Notes: generated by a model not told the origin, from the letters alone. A stretch of 64,000 nucleotides of DNA from Oxyruncus cristatus (GCA_013399855.1 VXAY01007414.1:1111960-1175959); one strand, 5' to 3'; shown: positions 37,101 through 50,200, counted from the first letter of the stretch. Numbers and translations are program-made.

Positions 37101-37246
37101 GATATTCTCAGAGAACCAAGCAGATTATTCCACAGTCCATACATTAACTTTGTTCTTCGTGATCTGCTACATTTTACACATTTTGTCAACAGCATGGGCT
37201 ATATTTTCTGCAAGGCCTGTCTGTCCACAGAGAAACCAATGGCAGA
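34161..37246. other. Non-coding sequence between CR1 fragments
   Basis: No exon was recognised. It contains a TATA-like motif, CTATATATAAGG, at 36892-36903. Otherwise no supported feature. Confidence 0.55.
36892..36903 (+). promoter_or_regulatory. TATA-box-like motif
   Basis: CTATATATAAGG followed by GGCTGAAG has the form of a strong TATA box with a GC-rich edge. No initiator, CpG island or recognisable exon lies downstream, and chance TATA motifs are common in AT-rich DNA. Weak support. Confidence 0.25.
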
Positions 37247-38387
37247 CATAGAATCATAGAATCAGACGGGTTGGAAAGGACCTCTGAGATCATCAAGTCC
37301 AACCCTTGACCCACCACCACGGCGGTTTCCAGACTATGGCACTAAGTGCCACGTCCAGCCTCATCTTGAAAACCTCCAGGGACGGAGAATCCTCCCCCTC
37401 CCTGGGCAGCCCATTCCAATGGCTGATTACCCTCTCTGTAAAGAATTTCTTCCTAATATCCAACCTTAACCTCCCCTGACACAGCTTAAGGCCATGCCCT
37501 CTTGTCTTACTGCTGGTTGCCTGGGAAAAGAGACCAACCCCCCCCTGGCTACAACCTCCTTTCAGATAGTTGTAGAGAGTGATGAGGTCTCCCCTGAGCC
37601 TTCTCTTCTCCAGGCTAAACAACCCCAGCTCCCTCAGCCTCTGCTCATAGGACTTGTGCTCAAGTCCCTTCACCAGCCTGGTTGCTCTTCTCTGGACCTG
37701 CTCCAGCACCTCAATATCCCTCCTGAACTGAGGGGCCCAGAACTGGGCACAGCACTCCAGGTGTGGCCTCACCAGTGCTGAGTACAGGGGCAGAATCACC
37801 TCCCTGTTCCTGCTGGCCACACTGTTCCTGATCCAGGCCAGGATGCCATTGGCCTTCTTGGCCACCTGGACACACTGCTGGCTCATGTTCAGCTTCCTGT
37901 CAATCCAAACTCCCAGGTCCCTTTCTACCTGGCTGCTCTCCAGCCACTCTGTCCCCAGCCTGTAGCGCTGCCGGGGGTTGTTGTGGCCAAAGTGCAGGAC
38001 CCGGCACTTGGCCTTGTTGACCCTCATCCCGTTGGAATCAGCCCAGCTCTCCAGTCTGTCCAGGTCCCTCTGCAGAGCTCTCCTGCCTTCTGGCTGATCG
38101 ACACTCCCCCCCAGCTTGGTGTCATCTGCAAATTTGCTAATGGTGCACTCTATCCCTTCATCTAAATCATCAATAAAGATATTAAACAGGACTGGGCCCA
38201 ACACTGATCCCTGGGGGACACCACTAGTGACCGGCCGCCACCTGGATGCAGCCCCGTTCACCAGCACTCTCTGGGCCCGGCCCTCCAGCCAGTTCCTAAC
38301 CCAGCACAGAGTGCCCCTGTCCAAGCCCTGGGCTGCCAGCTTTTTCAGGAGAATGCTGTGGGAGACGGTGTTGAAGGCTTTGCTGAA
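37247..38387 (-). mobile_element. CR1 LINE, 5'-truncated, long intact reverse-transcriptase frame
   Basis: A 1.14-kb CR1 insertion in reverse orientation. The 3' end carries the characteristic microsatellite (CATAGAATCATAGAATC at 37247-37263), followed by GGTTGGAAAGGACCTCTGAG. The 5' side stops near 38387, inside the reverse-transcriptase domain just before the [10 protein letters not shown] motif, as expected of 5'-truncated retrotransposition. The remaining coding part has no stop or frameshift over more than 340 codons, so the copy looks younger than the others in the window. Confidence 0.95.
37293..38387 (-). pseudogene. CR1 reverse transcriptase, C-terminal part (truncated ORF2)
   Basis: The frame is open from the truncation point near 38387. 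The first internal Met is at 38324, giving 343 residues to the stop at 37293-37295. From that Met, residues 34-51 read [18 protein letters not shown] (palm and template-contact region) and residues 65-68 are the catalytic FADD. The thumb and C-terminal region follow, with [13 protein letters not shown] and [20 protein letters not shown], then HWNGLPREG near the end. The endonuclease, ORF1 and the N-terminal reverse-transcriptase motifs are absent, so it cannot act on its own. No host function is implied; the true start lies in the missing 5' part. Confidence 0.93.
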
Positions 38388-40832
38388 GATGCAGATTCAA
38401 GCTTTTTTTTTCTCTTCTAAAGAGTATTTTGTACAATAACATAAAGAACTTCAAGGCCAACCCCTGAACCTCAGATGTCCCCCTGTGTTAAAGCAAGTGA
38501 ACTCCATTGGCACAGCCTCAGACACAACTCATGTCCAAGGCTCAGTGCACCCACTGACCTTTGTATTGCACCGGACATACACAACTTGATGGCAAGGAGT
38601 TTCTTCTGGCCTGGCATGACAAGAACCACTGTCACATGCCCCACTGTGATTAATATGAAGGAGATGGGAACATATCACAAAACAAGAGCACTATGAATAC
38701 ACCTGGCCTGGAGAAGGGCAATTCCACATGAGGAGGGGACAGGCAAGTGCTAGTCTTCAATTCTGTGAGCATATAATGGCTGGCTGCAACTCAGTACATT
38801 TGTACTTTTTTTTTCCCCCAAAACAAACATTAACCAGAAAAAAAATCCAGATTGACTCAAAACAGTGATTTGTATTTTTTTTTTCATTTCTTCACTTTTG
38901 CAGTGGTATCAGAATGACATCAATTTATTTACACAATTATAATTTTAATATCTGATTTTTAAAAGAAATAGTAGAAGTAGTCCACCTCTGCAGTTCTCTG
39001 TGAATCTTCACATCATGGCATTTCCAATAATCTCTCTGTTTCTGGTCTATTCTTTACATCCCCTTCCTTCCAATGAGAAAAGGACAGTATTTTCCTTCCT
39101 TGTTCTTTCAGCAGTGAATGACAAAAAGTACCAAAATATTAGTGCATATTATATATGTATTTGTATACATACATACATACGTATTTGTAGGAGGGTTGGG
39201 GTAAATCATTACTTGCAGACTTGCATTTTAGTAGATTTGCTCCAAAGAAGGGGTAAAGAAATGAGTTCAGCAATTGTATTCCTTTGTTGAGGGCTCTTGT
39301 GGATGCTATCTTGTCACTAAAAGTCAGAGATAAAATAACAGAAGATGTACCTCAAAGGCCATTGAATATTTCCTTCTGAACCCACTGGTAGTGTGGGATA
39401 AATGATAGCCTGTGTGACAATCACAAGACACCACAGGCAATCACTTCTTTCTTGCATGGAACAAAGGGTATCACTAGAAGAGACCCCTCTCCTAATGTTA
39501 TAGAACTCCACTTAAAGGTGTTTCCTGGAATTGTCTCTAACCTGTCCAGCCTGCTTTACTGCAGCAGCTTTTAAGGAACAGTGCACAAGTCTTTGTTGCT
39601 GTTAATCACCTTTGGCTGGCCAAGAGACTGCAGACCTTACAGCATTCATCCATGACTCTGTCTCCGCCCAGTTTGTCTACTGTACTGCAACTGTTTTAAC
39701 TCGTTTGCTGAGCAATTGTGCTGCTGATGGAGGGAACATCAAATGCCTTCTTGGAACGTTACCTCAAATAGGTATGGTTTTTTGTCAGTGATATAACATG
39801 TATGTTTATATTGCTAAGAACGGTTAAGTTCCCTTCGATATTGAAAAGTGATACAGTGTCTCTTGGTGTTGCATGATTTCTGTGGTATCTCTGGCTTTCA
39901 GTGCTAATCAACTGCCTAGAACAACAAACAAATAAATACCTACGTAGATGAGCAGGGGATTGCACACATTGCATTATTTAATAGAAAAGAAAGCTTACGA
40001 CTAGCTAATATGCTTTATGTTAAAAATGTTTGCTGATACCAGTGTGTGGGAAAGTACACTCAGTGTATTTGGAAGCTTAGAAGTGAGTCACTTCATTTAG
40101 TAGCGGAAATAAGCACCCAGAAACTGTCTGACTACTAAGCTGCTCTGATTTTTTTTTACTTGCAAATATTCTTCCATGCAGGCCTAGAAAAGATTTGAAG
40201 TCGTACAAGTGAGATGTGCAAAAAAAGAGAGGCATAAACAAGGTGTAAAACACGTCTCCAAGGATCTTTCCATATTCCCATGTCTGTAGAATTTGGCTGC
40301 TTTTCAGAAGTCTTCTTTCCAGCAGGGCTTGATCCCATAAACCTTTGAAAGGCGCAGAGCTCCTGAGATCAGAAGCTGATCCAGAACTGACAGAAATAGG
40401 GCCATTCCCCGACGTTCCGTGCTGCCAGCTCCCACCTCACACTCACTCACAGGGTGGAGCAGGCAGCCAGGTAGCTGTGGCTCCGTAATTTTTTCAACCT
40501 TTCCCTTTTGCAGGGGAATTGAACCCCAGCAACAGCACTTATTCCTGAGCTATTTGCTGGGATTGCCCCTTGCTGGGCCAGGGATCCCAGCGCAGTGCTG
40601 CAGGCACCAAGGAGCTGAAAGCACGCCACTGTTCCCTGCTCACTACTGGCTCTTGCTTGAAAACTGATTTCTGATGACACCAGTGATTTCTAAAGCAGGG
40701 CTGCCTTTCTCTATAGGAAAGGCTCTTTTGGTCTTGACTCTTTTTTCTTCTACTAATTGGGAAAAGACTAGAGAGAGGTTTGACAAGGAAAGCCCAGGCA
40801 CTTTGCAGCCTGCCATGCACCCTTAGAATAAT
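38388..40832. other. Non-coding sequence between CR1 fragments
   Basis: AT-rich with short T- and A-rich tracts and an (ATAC)n microsatellite at 39166-39180. A short plus frame at 38475-38696 contains FFWPGM, considered separately. No exon can be supported. Confidence 0.55.
39166..39180 (+). repeat. (ATAC)n microsatellite
   Basis: ATACATACATACATAC-type tract of about four units, next to a TATATGTAT stretch. Confidence 0.9.
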
Positions 40833-41337
40833 AAAATCATAGAATCATTAAAGTTGGAAAACACCTCCAAGATCATCGAGTCCAGCCTTTGACCGAACAT
40901 CACCTTGTCAACTAAACCAAAGCAGTAAGTGCCACATTCCATTGCTTCTTGAACACTTCCAGGGATGGTGACTCTACCACCTCCCTGGGGATCCCATTCC
41001 AACCACCCATTCAGTGAAAAACTTTCATTGATGTCCAACATGTCCCCTGGCACAGCTTGAGGCTACATCCTATTTGTCCTATCAGTAATTGCCTGGGAGA
41101 AGAGACCAACTCCCATCTGGCTACAACCTCCTTTCAGGTAATTGAAGAGAGTAATAAAGTACCCGAGCCCCCTCTTCAGACTAAACAACCCCAGCTCACT
41201 CAGCTGCTCTTCATAGGACTTTCTCTCTAGACCCTTCATCAGCTTTGTTGCCCTTCTCTGGACGTGCACCTCAATGTCTTTTTTGAAGTGAGGGGCCCCG
41301 AACTGGACACAGTACTCAAGGTGTGGCCTCACCAGTG
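40833..41337 (-). mobile_element. CR1 LINE, 3' fragment, frameshifted
   Basis: The left end carries the CR1 terminal microsatellite and 3' sequence (AATCATAGAATCATTAAAGTTGGAAAACACC, 40833 onward, in reverse). On the minus strand, frame 41332-41063 gives the C-terminal reverse-transcriptase region: [20 protein letters not shown], then [20 protein letters not shown] and [16 protein letters not shown]. Compared with the CR1 at 37247-38387 it lacks three residues (LEQ) before the QRRAT motif. The frame is lost after the GLFSQ region, where translation shifts. It is truncated on its 5' side near 41337, where GTGGCCTCACCAGTG ends. Dead copy. Confidence 0.92.
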
Positions 41338-43709
41338 AGGGAGATGCTGTGTGTGCTGTATGCTGACTTCTTACTGATGTACTTGGCTTGATTTTTCAAG
41401 CCTGAAAACCTGAGTAAGTGCTTGAAAAATGTGTTAACAACTCACATTTATCTTGGTTCATAAAAATGCAGGCAGAACTAATTTAGAAAACCCCTTTCTT
41501 TTAAGGAAGAGAGACATTTACAGAAGGTTTAGATTAGTTCAGTGGGTATTTAATGTAGGCAGAAAAGATGATTCAGTGCTCAGGGAGTCAGATAAAAGCT
41601 GCTGTGGTTCCTCTTCGATACAAAGACATGTTAGCAGTGGTCAGACCTTTGACAACAGATTAATTCATTGACGAAAAGCTTATACTTGGCTTTTCTGTCC
41701 TTTAATGTCCTAGAGATCCTTGGCTTTCTCAAAGTACTCTGTTGCTTTGGAATATTTCTTCCTATGGTTCACTATGTATGATTTTTCCTGAACAGAAGGT
41801 ACTACTTTGGTTCGTGTCATCCAGAGTTACAAACCACCTCCTATGCACCTGCAGTATATGTACACATGTGTGCATTTAAATACAAAGTTTAGTTTAAAAA
41901 CCCTGTATTGTTGTGCTTGGGATGCTAAAACAAATAATATTTGGAATCCTGCCTGCAAAGACAGCACAATGTACACACTAGCTGGTTAGCTGTGGGGATG
42001 TGGGAATGGAGAACATATGTAGATGGCTTTAGCCTACGCAGATGAGGGATTGTTCTATTTTTTTATTGAATGTTCCTTAGTAGCCTGGCCATTCATTGAC
42101 TTGTGATTCTTTAACACAGCAATTAAAATCAAATTTTTAAAAATTTGGTAAAAGTCAGTTGCCTGAAATCAGTTATTTAATCATCCAAGAATCCAACAAC
42201 ACTGAGTAAAGGGAAGATATTGTGCATACCAGGTACTGTAAAAGGGAGGACACTGAGCATACTAAGTATTAAAACTGGGTCTCAAGATCAACGTTAAATG
42301 CTTGTTTTTATTCACAAAACAGAAAGACCAAAAAGCTCATTCTGTCACACAGAGCCTGTTACTCTAGTGACTATTTCACAGTCCTAGCCCTGCTGGATGA
42401 GCCTGCACTGCTCCTGTTAGGATTGCCAGATAGGATAAAGAAAACACTATCTGTTTTTCCTGCAGGCTCAGCACTCTGTTCTGTTTGTAGCTTTAGTTCA
42501 GCTCTCTATCTTGTCTCCACAGCCCAATTTTCTTTCCCAGTGGCAGCACGACGTTCTTTTAGGCAGTCTCATAGCAGTCCCTGCTGTCTTAGTTTCCTGA
42601 CATATCACGGCTCTTTTTAACTATCCCAGGACCTGTTGTCTCTCATGTAAAAAGCATGTGAAAGTTTGGCCCTTTGCCACTGATGATTTCGATTAAAAGT
42701 TGCCACGTATATTTCTTACATTGCTCAATATATGGATCTTATATCTGTCAGTCTCCCTTGGTTGTCAAATACACTTTACTGCTTTGATCTTGACTTCCTT
42801 CAGTCTCATATAACTGCACTTGGGCAGGCATAGATATATGTTGTCTGCTGATGTAGCAAAGGAAATTGTAGTAACAATTGGAGCCATGGCCATTGGCTGA
42901 GTGAGCACAAGCTCACTCAGGCTCCACTGCTGATCTGTGGTATGTGACTGTCCAAACCTTTGTGATTAGTTAGTCTCCACTCAGGAGAAGCTTCTCATAA
43001 TTCAAACAGAAATGTAGGTATGCTTGGACAATTCTTTTACACTTTGCCTTCTGTATTTCCTCTGGATTTCATTCATGGCTACCTCCATCTCTGGAGATAG
43101 CCTTGTGATTCACACACCATGAACACCCTAAACTCACCCCCTGGGCCAGGTCTCTGACTGTAATGCTGCACTGTCTTGGGACTCCTAAATACAACATTTT
43201 ACACCTAGAATATCACCATTTTCATTAATTTTGTTTTGGTATTCTTAAGTGGATAAGTTAATCCAGTGTTATAGAGATCCCCACAGGACATTGTTGGCAG
43301 ATGGTTATGGCCATGGGCCCTGTTGAGACAGGGGCTGAACTTCAGCCACATGTATCCTCCAGTGCTTTGCTGTTTCTTGACTTACCTGGCTCACTTCATA
43401 CTCAAGACAGAGTCCCTAGGGCAGCAGGATAAATTGGGATGTTGGCCTGACATGCAAGTCTAAGCTCAAGGCTAATGTGACAAAATAGATCTGAGATGAT
43501 TGCAAAGTTCTCTTCCCACTTCTGCAGTTTTAAAGAAATGATCTTAGCAGCTCATACTGACAGAGTGCACCTCCAAGGCAGAAGCAAGAAAGTGAAGATT
43601 CTTACCTAGACCTTTTGTAGGATATAGATTAGAGGGAAAGAAAATAAACTACTGAACTTCCAGCCTGAGTGACAGATGAAGTACCTTGCAGAGGCCTCCT
43701 CTCTGCTTC
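41338..43709. other. Non-coding AT-rich sequence
   Basis: No exon, RNA gene or repeat family was recognised. Confidence 0.6.
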
Positions 43710-43768
43710 CAAAAGCAGAGGCCCTGATCCTGCCGGCAGTCCAAGATGCTGACAAGGAAAAACACAAA
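43710..43768 (+). repeat. Diverged local repeat, copy A
   Basis: CAAAAGCAGAGGCCCTGATC continuing to GATGCTGACAAGGAAA. It aligns in the same orientation to 47217-47278 at roughly 80% by eye with a short indel. The family is not recognised. Confidence 0.6.
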
Positions 43769-46082
43769 GGAATCACCTAGCTGCAGCCTCCAGCCAGCTG
43801 GAAATGCCTGTCTCTTCTGTACACATAAAAAAAAAATTGAGACCTTTATAAGGAGAGTTAGTAAGGCACACCAGACTAATGCAGCTAACCAGCAGACATG
43901 GCACTGAATCCATGGGCATAACCAGTCATTTTTTTATAGTGAAAAAAACTGACTGTGCATGAGCTCCAAAAAGACATTTGGGAGCTCATGGGTAGATTTA
44001 TTGGGTAGCCAAAATCTAGACATTCCCTTTTCGATGTTTTAAACCAAGAAGGTAGTCCATGAATTTAGTCTCAGAAGCTGCCCTGCTCTTGACTCTAGAA
44101 TGGGCAAGCACAGCAGGATTAGGTAAACCACAAACTCCCAGAGTCCTGAGATTTTACTTTGACAGAAGGAGAAAGAGTCAGGTCTAGCAAAAGAGTTGCA
44201 TGATGGATGCTGCTTCAATTTTTGGCCAGAAGACAAACTGGGGGAGTCAATCTTGAGTCAAACAAAAAGTTCAGTATAAATCACAAGAAAAATACATTTT
44301 ACAGGTTTGAAAATGATAGTAAATGTACCTGATGCAAGTGTAAGATGAACTGTCACTATGAAACTAAGTTTTGAAAAAAGTTCACAAGAGTTCCTAGTTC
44401 CTTCAGTGGGGCCAGACCAGACTTTTTGGGGTATGTATGTTAAAATGTATACAGAAAAAAAAAAAAAAGAAATAAATTTCATGCAGCTGTAGCAGTTACA
44501 AGAAATGTATGGTTGTTAACTTATTCTAGCACCTGAAGAGCTTCTTCAAATGTCATTGTTCAGCTCTTCCTTTACGCCCTGTCTTACCTTTAATTTCCTG
44601 AAGAAATGCCTAGTTTTTGTTGTCTGGGATCCTCAGCTTCTTGAAAGACCACAGGCTGCATGAAGTAGGTCCTCAAACACTGAGCCTCAAAAACTGTCCT
44701 CAGAAACTGAGGAGCCACTCAGAGCTTCACCGTCATTGGCACTGCTCTCAGCTCAGATGGCAGGACAGAACCCTTCAGATGTGCTTCATGACTCAACACC
44801 AGCCAGTATCAAAGCAGATCACCAAGACCACCAACTCACTGATTTGCACAGCAGTGACTTCTATTTCAGTGCACCACAAGAGCTTTGTCTTAGCTGGTGT
44901 CTTTTGTGGTGTCCTTCAGATTGGCTTTGAACTAGGCTAAAGCAGTAAATTATACTTTATATATTTTGCAACTGCTGTTGCATCAGCACTATTTTTGACA
45001 TTCAAATATATGCAGAAAAATTAGCTGAGCTGGTTAATTCCCCACTCCCACTAAGGAGTGCTGCCAGTATGTCAATCAGGCAAGGCTGCAAGCCTCCACT
45101 GGGAGGCACCTATGGCTTCAGGTAGGCTGCCCTGACAGAGTGGTCCAGACAGGTCCCTTGAAGGGAATTCCCAAGTCCTGCTGCCTAGTCAGTAGGACTG
45201 CCTCTGGATTGTCTTATAAGCACTCCCACTGCACTGGTAGGGAGAAACCTGAGAAGAAGCTGGTCTGGCCCCTCTGTGAGCCTGTTCAACCCCATGTGCC
45301 AGCCATAAACAGCAAGGCATTGCCAGGGACACTCCTGGCAAAACATCCTGGTCCCCTTCACTGGGCAGATATATCCAGGAGAGGATGGCACTCTGAAGCC
45401 ATCCAACACCACTGCCTGCTTCTGAGAGGTTTGCATTGGCTCACATTGTGCACCAGGGACATAATAAGGCAATTTAATCGTCAATATACAAGTGGCAGAA
45501 TAGCACAATACATCTGCCTCTGAAGAGCACATATGAAACATTTAAACACCCACAATCCATAACCTCATTGATCCTTGCAGCATCCTCTGATGTCTCCCAA
45601 CATTTGATTTTACTGTCTTTTCCTACTTTAGGTACCTATATGTCCTATACTAACCAGTTAAGAGATTTGAATTTTCCTCACAGTTGTCGCTATAATGTTC
45701 CCTTTTAGTGTTACCACTTTTAAACAGTGGAGCTAGAAATCTGAAAGACATACTGGTAAGACTAGTTCCCAGATAAAAATAAAGATGAAGGATTTCAGAA
45801 AACTCTTTGCTTTATTTAGACAGAAGGAGCACAACTGCAAACAAGTAGTATTTATTGGGAAGAAGCTATGAAATCATACTATAAAAACAGAAAATAGCTG
45901 AAGAGTAACTTGTTGAGTACTGCAGTTAGGATGCATGAATATATGACAGAAATATCATCTTACAGAAATGAATGCAAAATTTATTTGTTTTACCAAAGCA
46001 AAGGTAGTCAATGCCTTTTTTCCCTTGATTTTGTGTTTGTTTTTACATTGTCCTGTTTTCAGTTCTGCCCTTAAAATGGGCT
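43769..46082. other. Non-coding sequence, nothing recognised
   Basis: No exon or repeat family was recognised. Contains an A-rich run at about 44454-44470. A pair of overlapping frames at 45140-45541 (127 codons plus, 118 minus) shows no domains. Confidence 0.55.
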
Positions 46083-46207
46083 AAATATTTATATATATAA
46101 ATATTTATATATATATATTTATATATATATNACACAGGGATAAAATCTGTGAATGATTCTGTATTAGGTGTTTTTATATATATATTTTTATATATAAATA
46201 TTTATAT
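46083..46207. repeat. AT-only low-complexity tract with one ambiguous base
   Basis: Repeated ATATTTATATATATA motifs run from 46083 to 46130, then an N at 46131. After a short unique spacer a second such tract follows at 46172-46207. The N sits at the end of the TA run, where assembly or polishing is unreliable. Confidence 0.9.
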
Positions 46208-47216
46208 TACTCATTTCCAGGTTTTCTTAGAAGTTGGAATAATGCTGTTGTGATTTACCAGCATGACAGAACAGAAAAAAGTCCCAGCAGAGGTGGAAGC
46301 GAGGAGGGACACACTGCATTATCTTTGTACCTGTACTAATTTTAGTCTACCCAGGCAGAAGTATTGTTCTGTTGGTTGTTGCTGTTGTTAAATGGTTCAG
46401 GTCTCTCTAGTTCCTCAAACACTGACAGTGTTTTTATCCTGGAACTGAATGGATTTGTTCTTTCATCTGCACAGGAGAGATCATTATGTCACATTCCTAT
46501 TAGCATTAACAGGAGCTACTTGCAAAAATCTTTTGAAGATGCTGAGCCAGGTTATTCAATAGCAATGCAAACCTAATTCTGCTATGGAGACAGAATTCTG
46601 GGTTCTGTCCACAGAACTCTCTGAAATTAATAAAAATTGTGTGCAGAGACTCAGTGTGCTGCACTGGATTCTTTGCAAGTCACCATCTTTAAAAACTGAG
46701 AGTGAAGATGTCATGGATTGAGAAGCATTTTCTAAAATAATGAGCCTTGAATTTTGTCCTCCACATTTTTGGTTTTGTTCTACTGGTTCTTAGGGAAAAA
46801 AAAAAAATCAACATGCCAACCCAGAGATTCAGATATGGAAAAAGAGTAAATACAGAAAATAGCACACAGTACATATGGAAAAAATAGCAAACAAAATAGA
46901 AAATAAAAATGTTCCATTACCACTTCAGTGAAATTTTCCATTTTGAGAAAGATTTCACAGAACATAAAAAGCAGCAAAATAATAATAATAAAAAAAATCT
47001 CGGTGTTACATACAACTGAACAAAGATTTCTGCTGTCTACCTAAAATAACTTTCTTATTTCTCTTCTTAAACAAGAAGCTGCTCAAGGTAAGTTGCAGAG
47101 GCAGAATTATAAATTATAATCCATGTGACTGATCATCCCACTTTACCTAGTCAGATTTAGAAACTGCAGAACTTATGATACATGAGAAGAAAAAGTATTT
47201 AGAGCTATCTAGAGAA
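46208..47216. other. Non-coding AT-rich sequence
   Basis: No supported feature apart from short A-rich runs. Confidence 0.55.
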
Positions 47217-47278
47217 CAAAAGCAGAGGACCTCACCCTGCTAGCAGTCTGTGAGATGCTGGCAAGGAAATCAAAAGCA
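47217..47278 (+). repeat. Diverged local repeat, copy B
   Basis: CAAAAGCAGAGGACCTCACC continuing to GAGATGCTGGCAAGGAAA. It is the partner of 43710-43768, about 3.5 kb away in the same orientation. Confidence 0.6.
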
Positions 47279-50200
47279 ACCGATCTGGATTACGAACCTG
47301 AGGTTCTGACCTAAGGTAACAAATGTGAAGGAGACTGAGAAAAGACTACCAGAAGCTGCAATTAATTTATTTAGTAGCTCCAGCCAGAGTCTTAAGAAAG
47401 CTTCTGCTGGTGAGGTTTGCCTGGAAGCCACATGAATCACATTGACTTCTCTTGACTTCTCAGCAGCTGTTTGAAGGCTGGAGGTTGGACCTAAGTCTGA
47501 TTTGCCACCATGTGTTCAACTGTAAGCACTTCATTCTGTGTTGGGGGGGCTTCACCACCAGGTGCTTCAGCATTGAAGTTTTTACAGACTGAAACATTGG
47601 CTACTTTGCAAACTAAACAGGTTTTGTTTAGTTCTCAGTTTTCTGTAAGATGCATCTCATGTGTGACATATCTCAGAGATACAGCCTCCTGCCTATGGAA
47701 AAAAGCATGACTACTTCAGCTAAAACTACTGAAGACAGAGATGCCTATTTTGAAAAGAGGGAAAAAGAGATGATGTATGTAGTCAGACAAGGCAGGACAG
47801 TGGTTCATTGGTCTATCTGATCATAACTCCACAGGTACCTTAATAAATCCATCTTACCATACCCATGCAAGAAGACTGCAAATCAAGAGATGCTTAATCA
47901 TCTGAGTTTAGGTACAGGCCCTCTAACTGAGAAGCTCAATAAATATGGTACAAATTACAGAATTAACTAAAAAAAATAAAAGAGTTCTTCCAAGAATATT
48001 AACTCAACTTTTATTTTCTTTTTCTAATGGCCTTTCGGAGAAAATGTTATCACTTTTAGAGCAGCTGGTACCTCAAAAAGCCCTCTGTCCCCAGGTGAAA
48101 AAAAAAAAAGACCCATGTTGTAGTTAAACTGCACTTGGCATCACAGCAAGCATTGTAAGATGGTACTGCCATCTTCATGAATAAAGAACATTTGATTTAT
48201 TTATTAGTTTGAAACTGAGAAGATTCTTGGAATTTGCTGTCATGCAAGAAGACTTTCTATTGTATTACCTGTTCTTCCAATTTGTATTAATGAGGCTGCA
48301 GAGAAGAAGAAACTAACAACTTAGTCTTTTATGAGTTTTTCCCAGTTATTTCCTAAGTAAACACATAGAGTAATAAAGGCCTCTATATTCATATTCTCCC
48401 AGTCATGGTTTAGGACCCAAGACACTTCAGCTTGTCACCTAGGACCTAGGACACAATCCTTTGTAAGAAGTGCCTAGGAAATGAAAGTCTGTCATCTATG
48501 TGTCAGAAAAAAAAAGGATGGAAAGGTTATTTCCTACCTTCTTTTCTCATAGTTTTTTAAGAAACAGAGTGGTAAGAAATCAGTAAATACACACCCGTGT
48601 ACCTTGTGTACCACTTTGCCCATCAGGGAGTACAGTTAGAAGGTAAGGTAGAACATTTATTTGATTAGTCCATCAGAGATGCTCCTTATGCAAGGTCTGT
48701 GTCAGTTAATGATACCTTGCCATTCTGAAAGCTGGTATTTTCCTATTATATCAGAAACCGTAGACCTCCTGTGGGCTGATGAAATACTTTTTATTAGTCC
48801 CAAAGGCCTGGGTGTTCAATAAATTAAGAGCAGGAAATACAAGACATGTTATCTCTTCTCTCTAACGCTACCTGAATTAATTGGCAAATTGTTCTCTGTT
48901 GCATAACAGGTGCAAAACACATCATATCCTGCACCTTGCTCCTTCTGAGACATCCATCGACGTGCTTTGTGTGCAGTGAGTCTTCTGTACCAGGTTTCAA
49001 AACTGAAATCTTGCCTGCTCTCTGTGAGCGTGGAGATCTCTACTGCCTACTGCAACACCTTTGGCAATGGGCTGATGATGTGCATGTAGACTGCAGTATA
49101 TTCATAAATCCTAGGAATAAACAGTGCCAGAAAATGTAAAATATTGCTCCTTATTGTTGCCTTATATCTAAAATGACAGTAAGGGAAATAACTGATAACC
49201 ATTTAAAATTATTGCTTGTCAAGGGTCAGTCCCTAGCCCATTCCAAACCAAAACAAGTTTTACTGTTCCCTTGAATCACACTGGGGTTAGGAATGTAAAT
49301 TTTACCAGGTGCATCTGATAATCAGAAACCCACATATGCTCCCCCAACCAGAAGAAGGGTCATAGTGTACTCCCTCATACAACTTCAGTAATTAGCTCTT
49401 CATTACTTGCATGCAGTAGCGTTCTGAACATTAAGACAGTTGACGTAGCTTTCACATAGCAAATTTAGCAGTTTCTTCTCCAGTCAGACAGGTCCAGGGA
49501 ACACAGAATGAGGCTTGCTTCCTTCCAGCAGACATAGAGCAAGAAGGTTTGCATTGTGTGGCAAATGCACACAAACCTCTTTTAGGAGCAATTTTGAATC
49601 TCTCCTAAGCTGCGGTGTCTTTTTAACAGAAAAAAAAAAGTTTGCATTTGCAGAAAGTTTGTTAACCATTTTCTGCTTGCAACACACAGCTCCTTTCTTT
49701 GGATTCAAGCAGACCTGAAGGTAGAAATCCGAGCTCAATTGTCAGATGGCAGCAGGGGAGCGGTGGGTGGCCCTGCTCTTTGCTGTGCCTCGGTGGTGAG
49801 CACCAGCCTCCCCCGCTGATCTGATTTCTCTTTCCCTCTGCATCCTGCCGTGCCTGCTAAGTAAGGCAGCTGCCACAATCAAAGCCCGAACCTCAGGACA
49901 CAAAACCATCTCCGGGAACAACCTCTATTGCACTAGACAGGCTGATTGAGGATGGCAGTGCATACAGGATAGTTGCAGCAGCCCTGATCTCCGCATGGCT
50001 TAGCAAAACAAACAAAAATCACATTGTTGTCTCAATTGTGTGTGAAAGCAATGATTAACTAGCGTGTTTTAGCAAAAAGGGGGAGAGGAGACAGTTTTGG
50101 CTTGTGCTGATATGCTCCACAGGAGACCGTGTCAGGCATATCCACAGGGTAGGAAAACATCCTAATCCTGAGGCCAACAGGCTGCAGCGGGAACGCCAAA

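Noticed and set aside
37494..38439. Plus-strand open frames of 60-107 codons over the 37-kb repeat
   Set aside because: They are antisense shadows of the CR1 reverse-transcriptase frame.
45140..45541. Overlapping 127-codon plus and 118-codon minus frames
   Set aside because: No domain, no splice-site or codon-bias support; frames open on both strands suggest chance.
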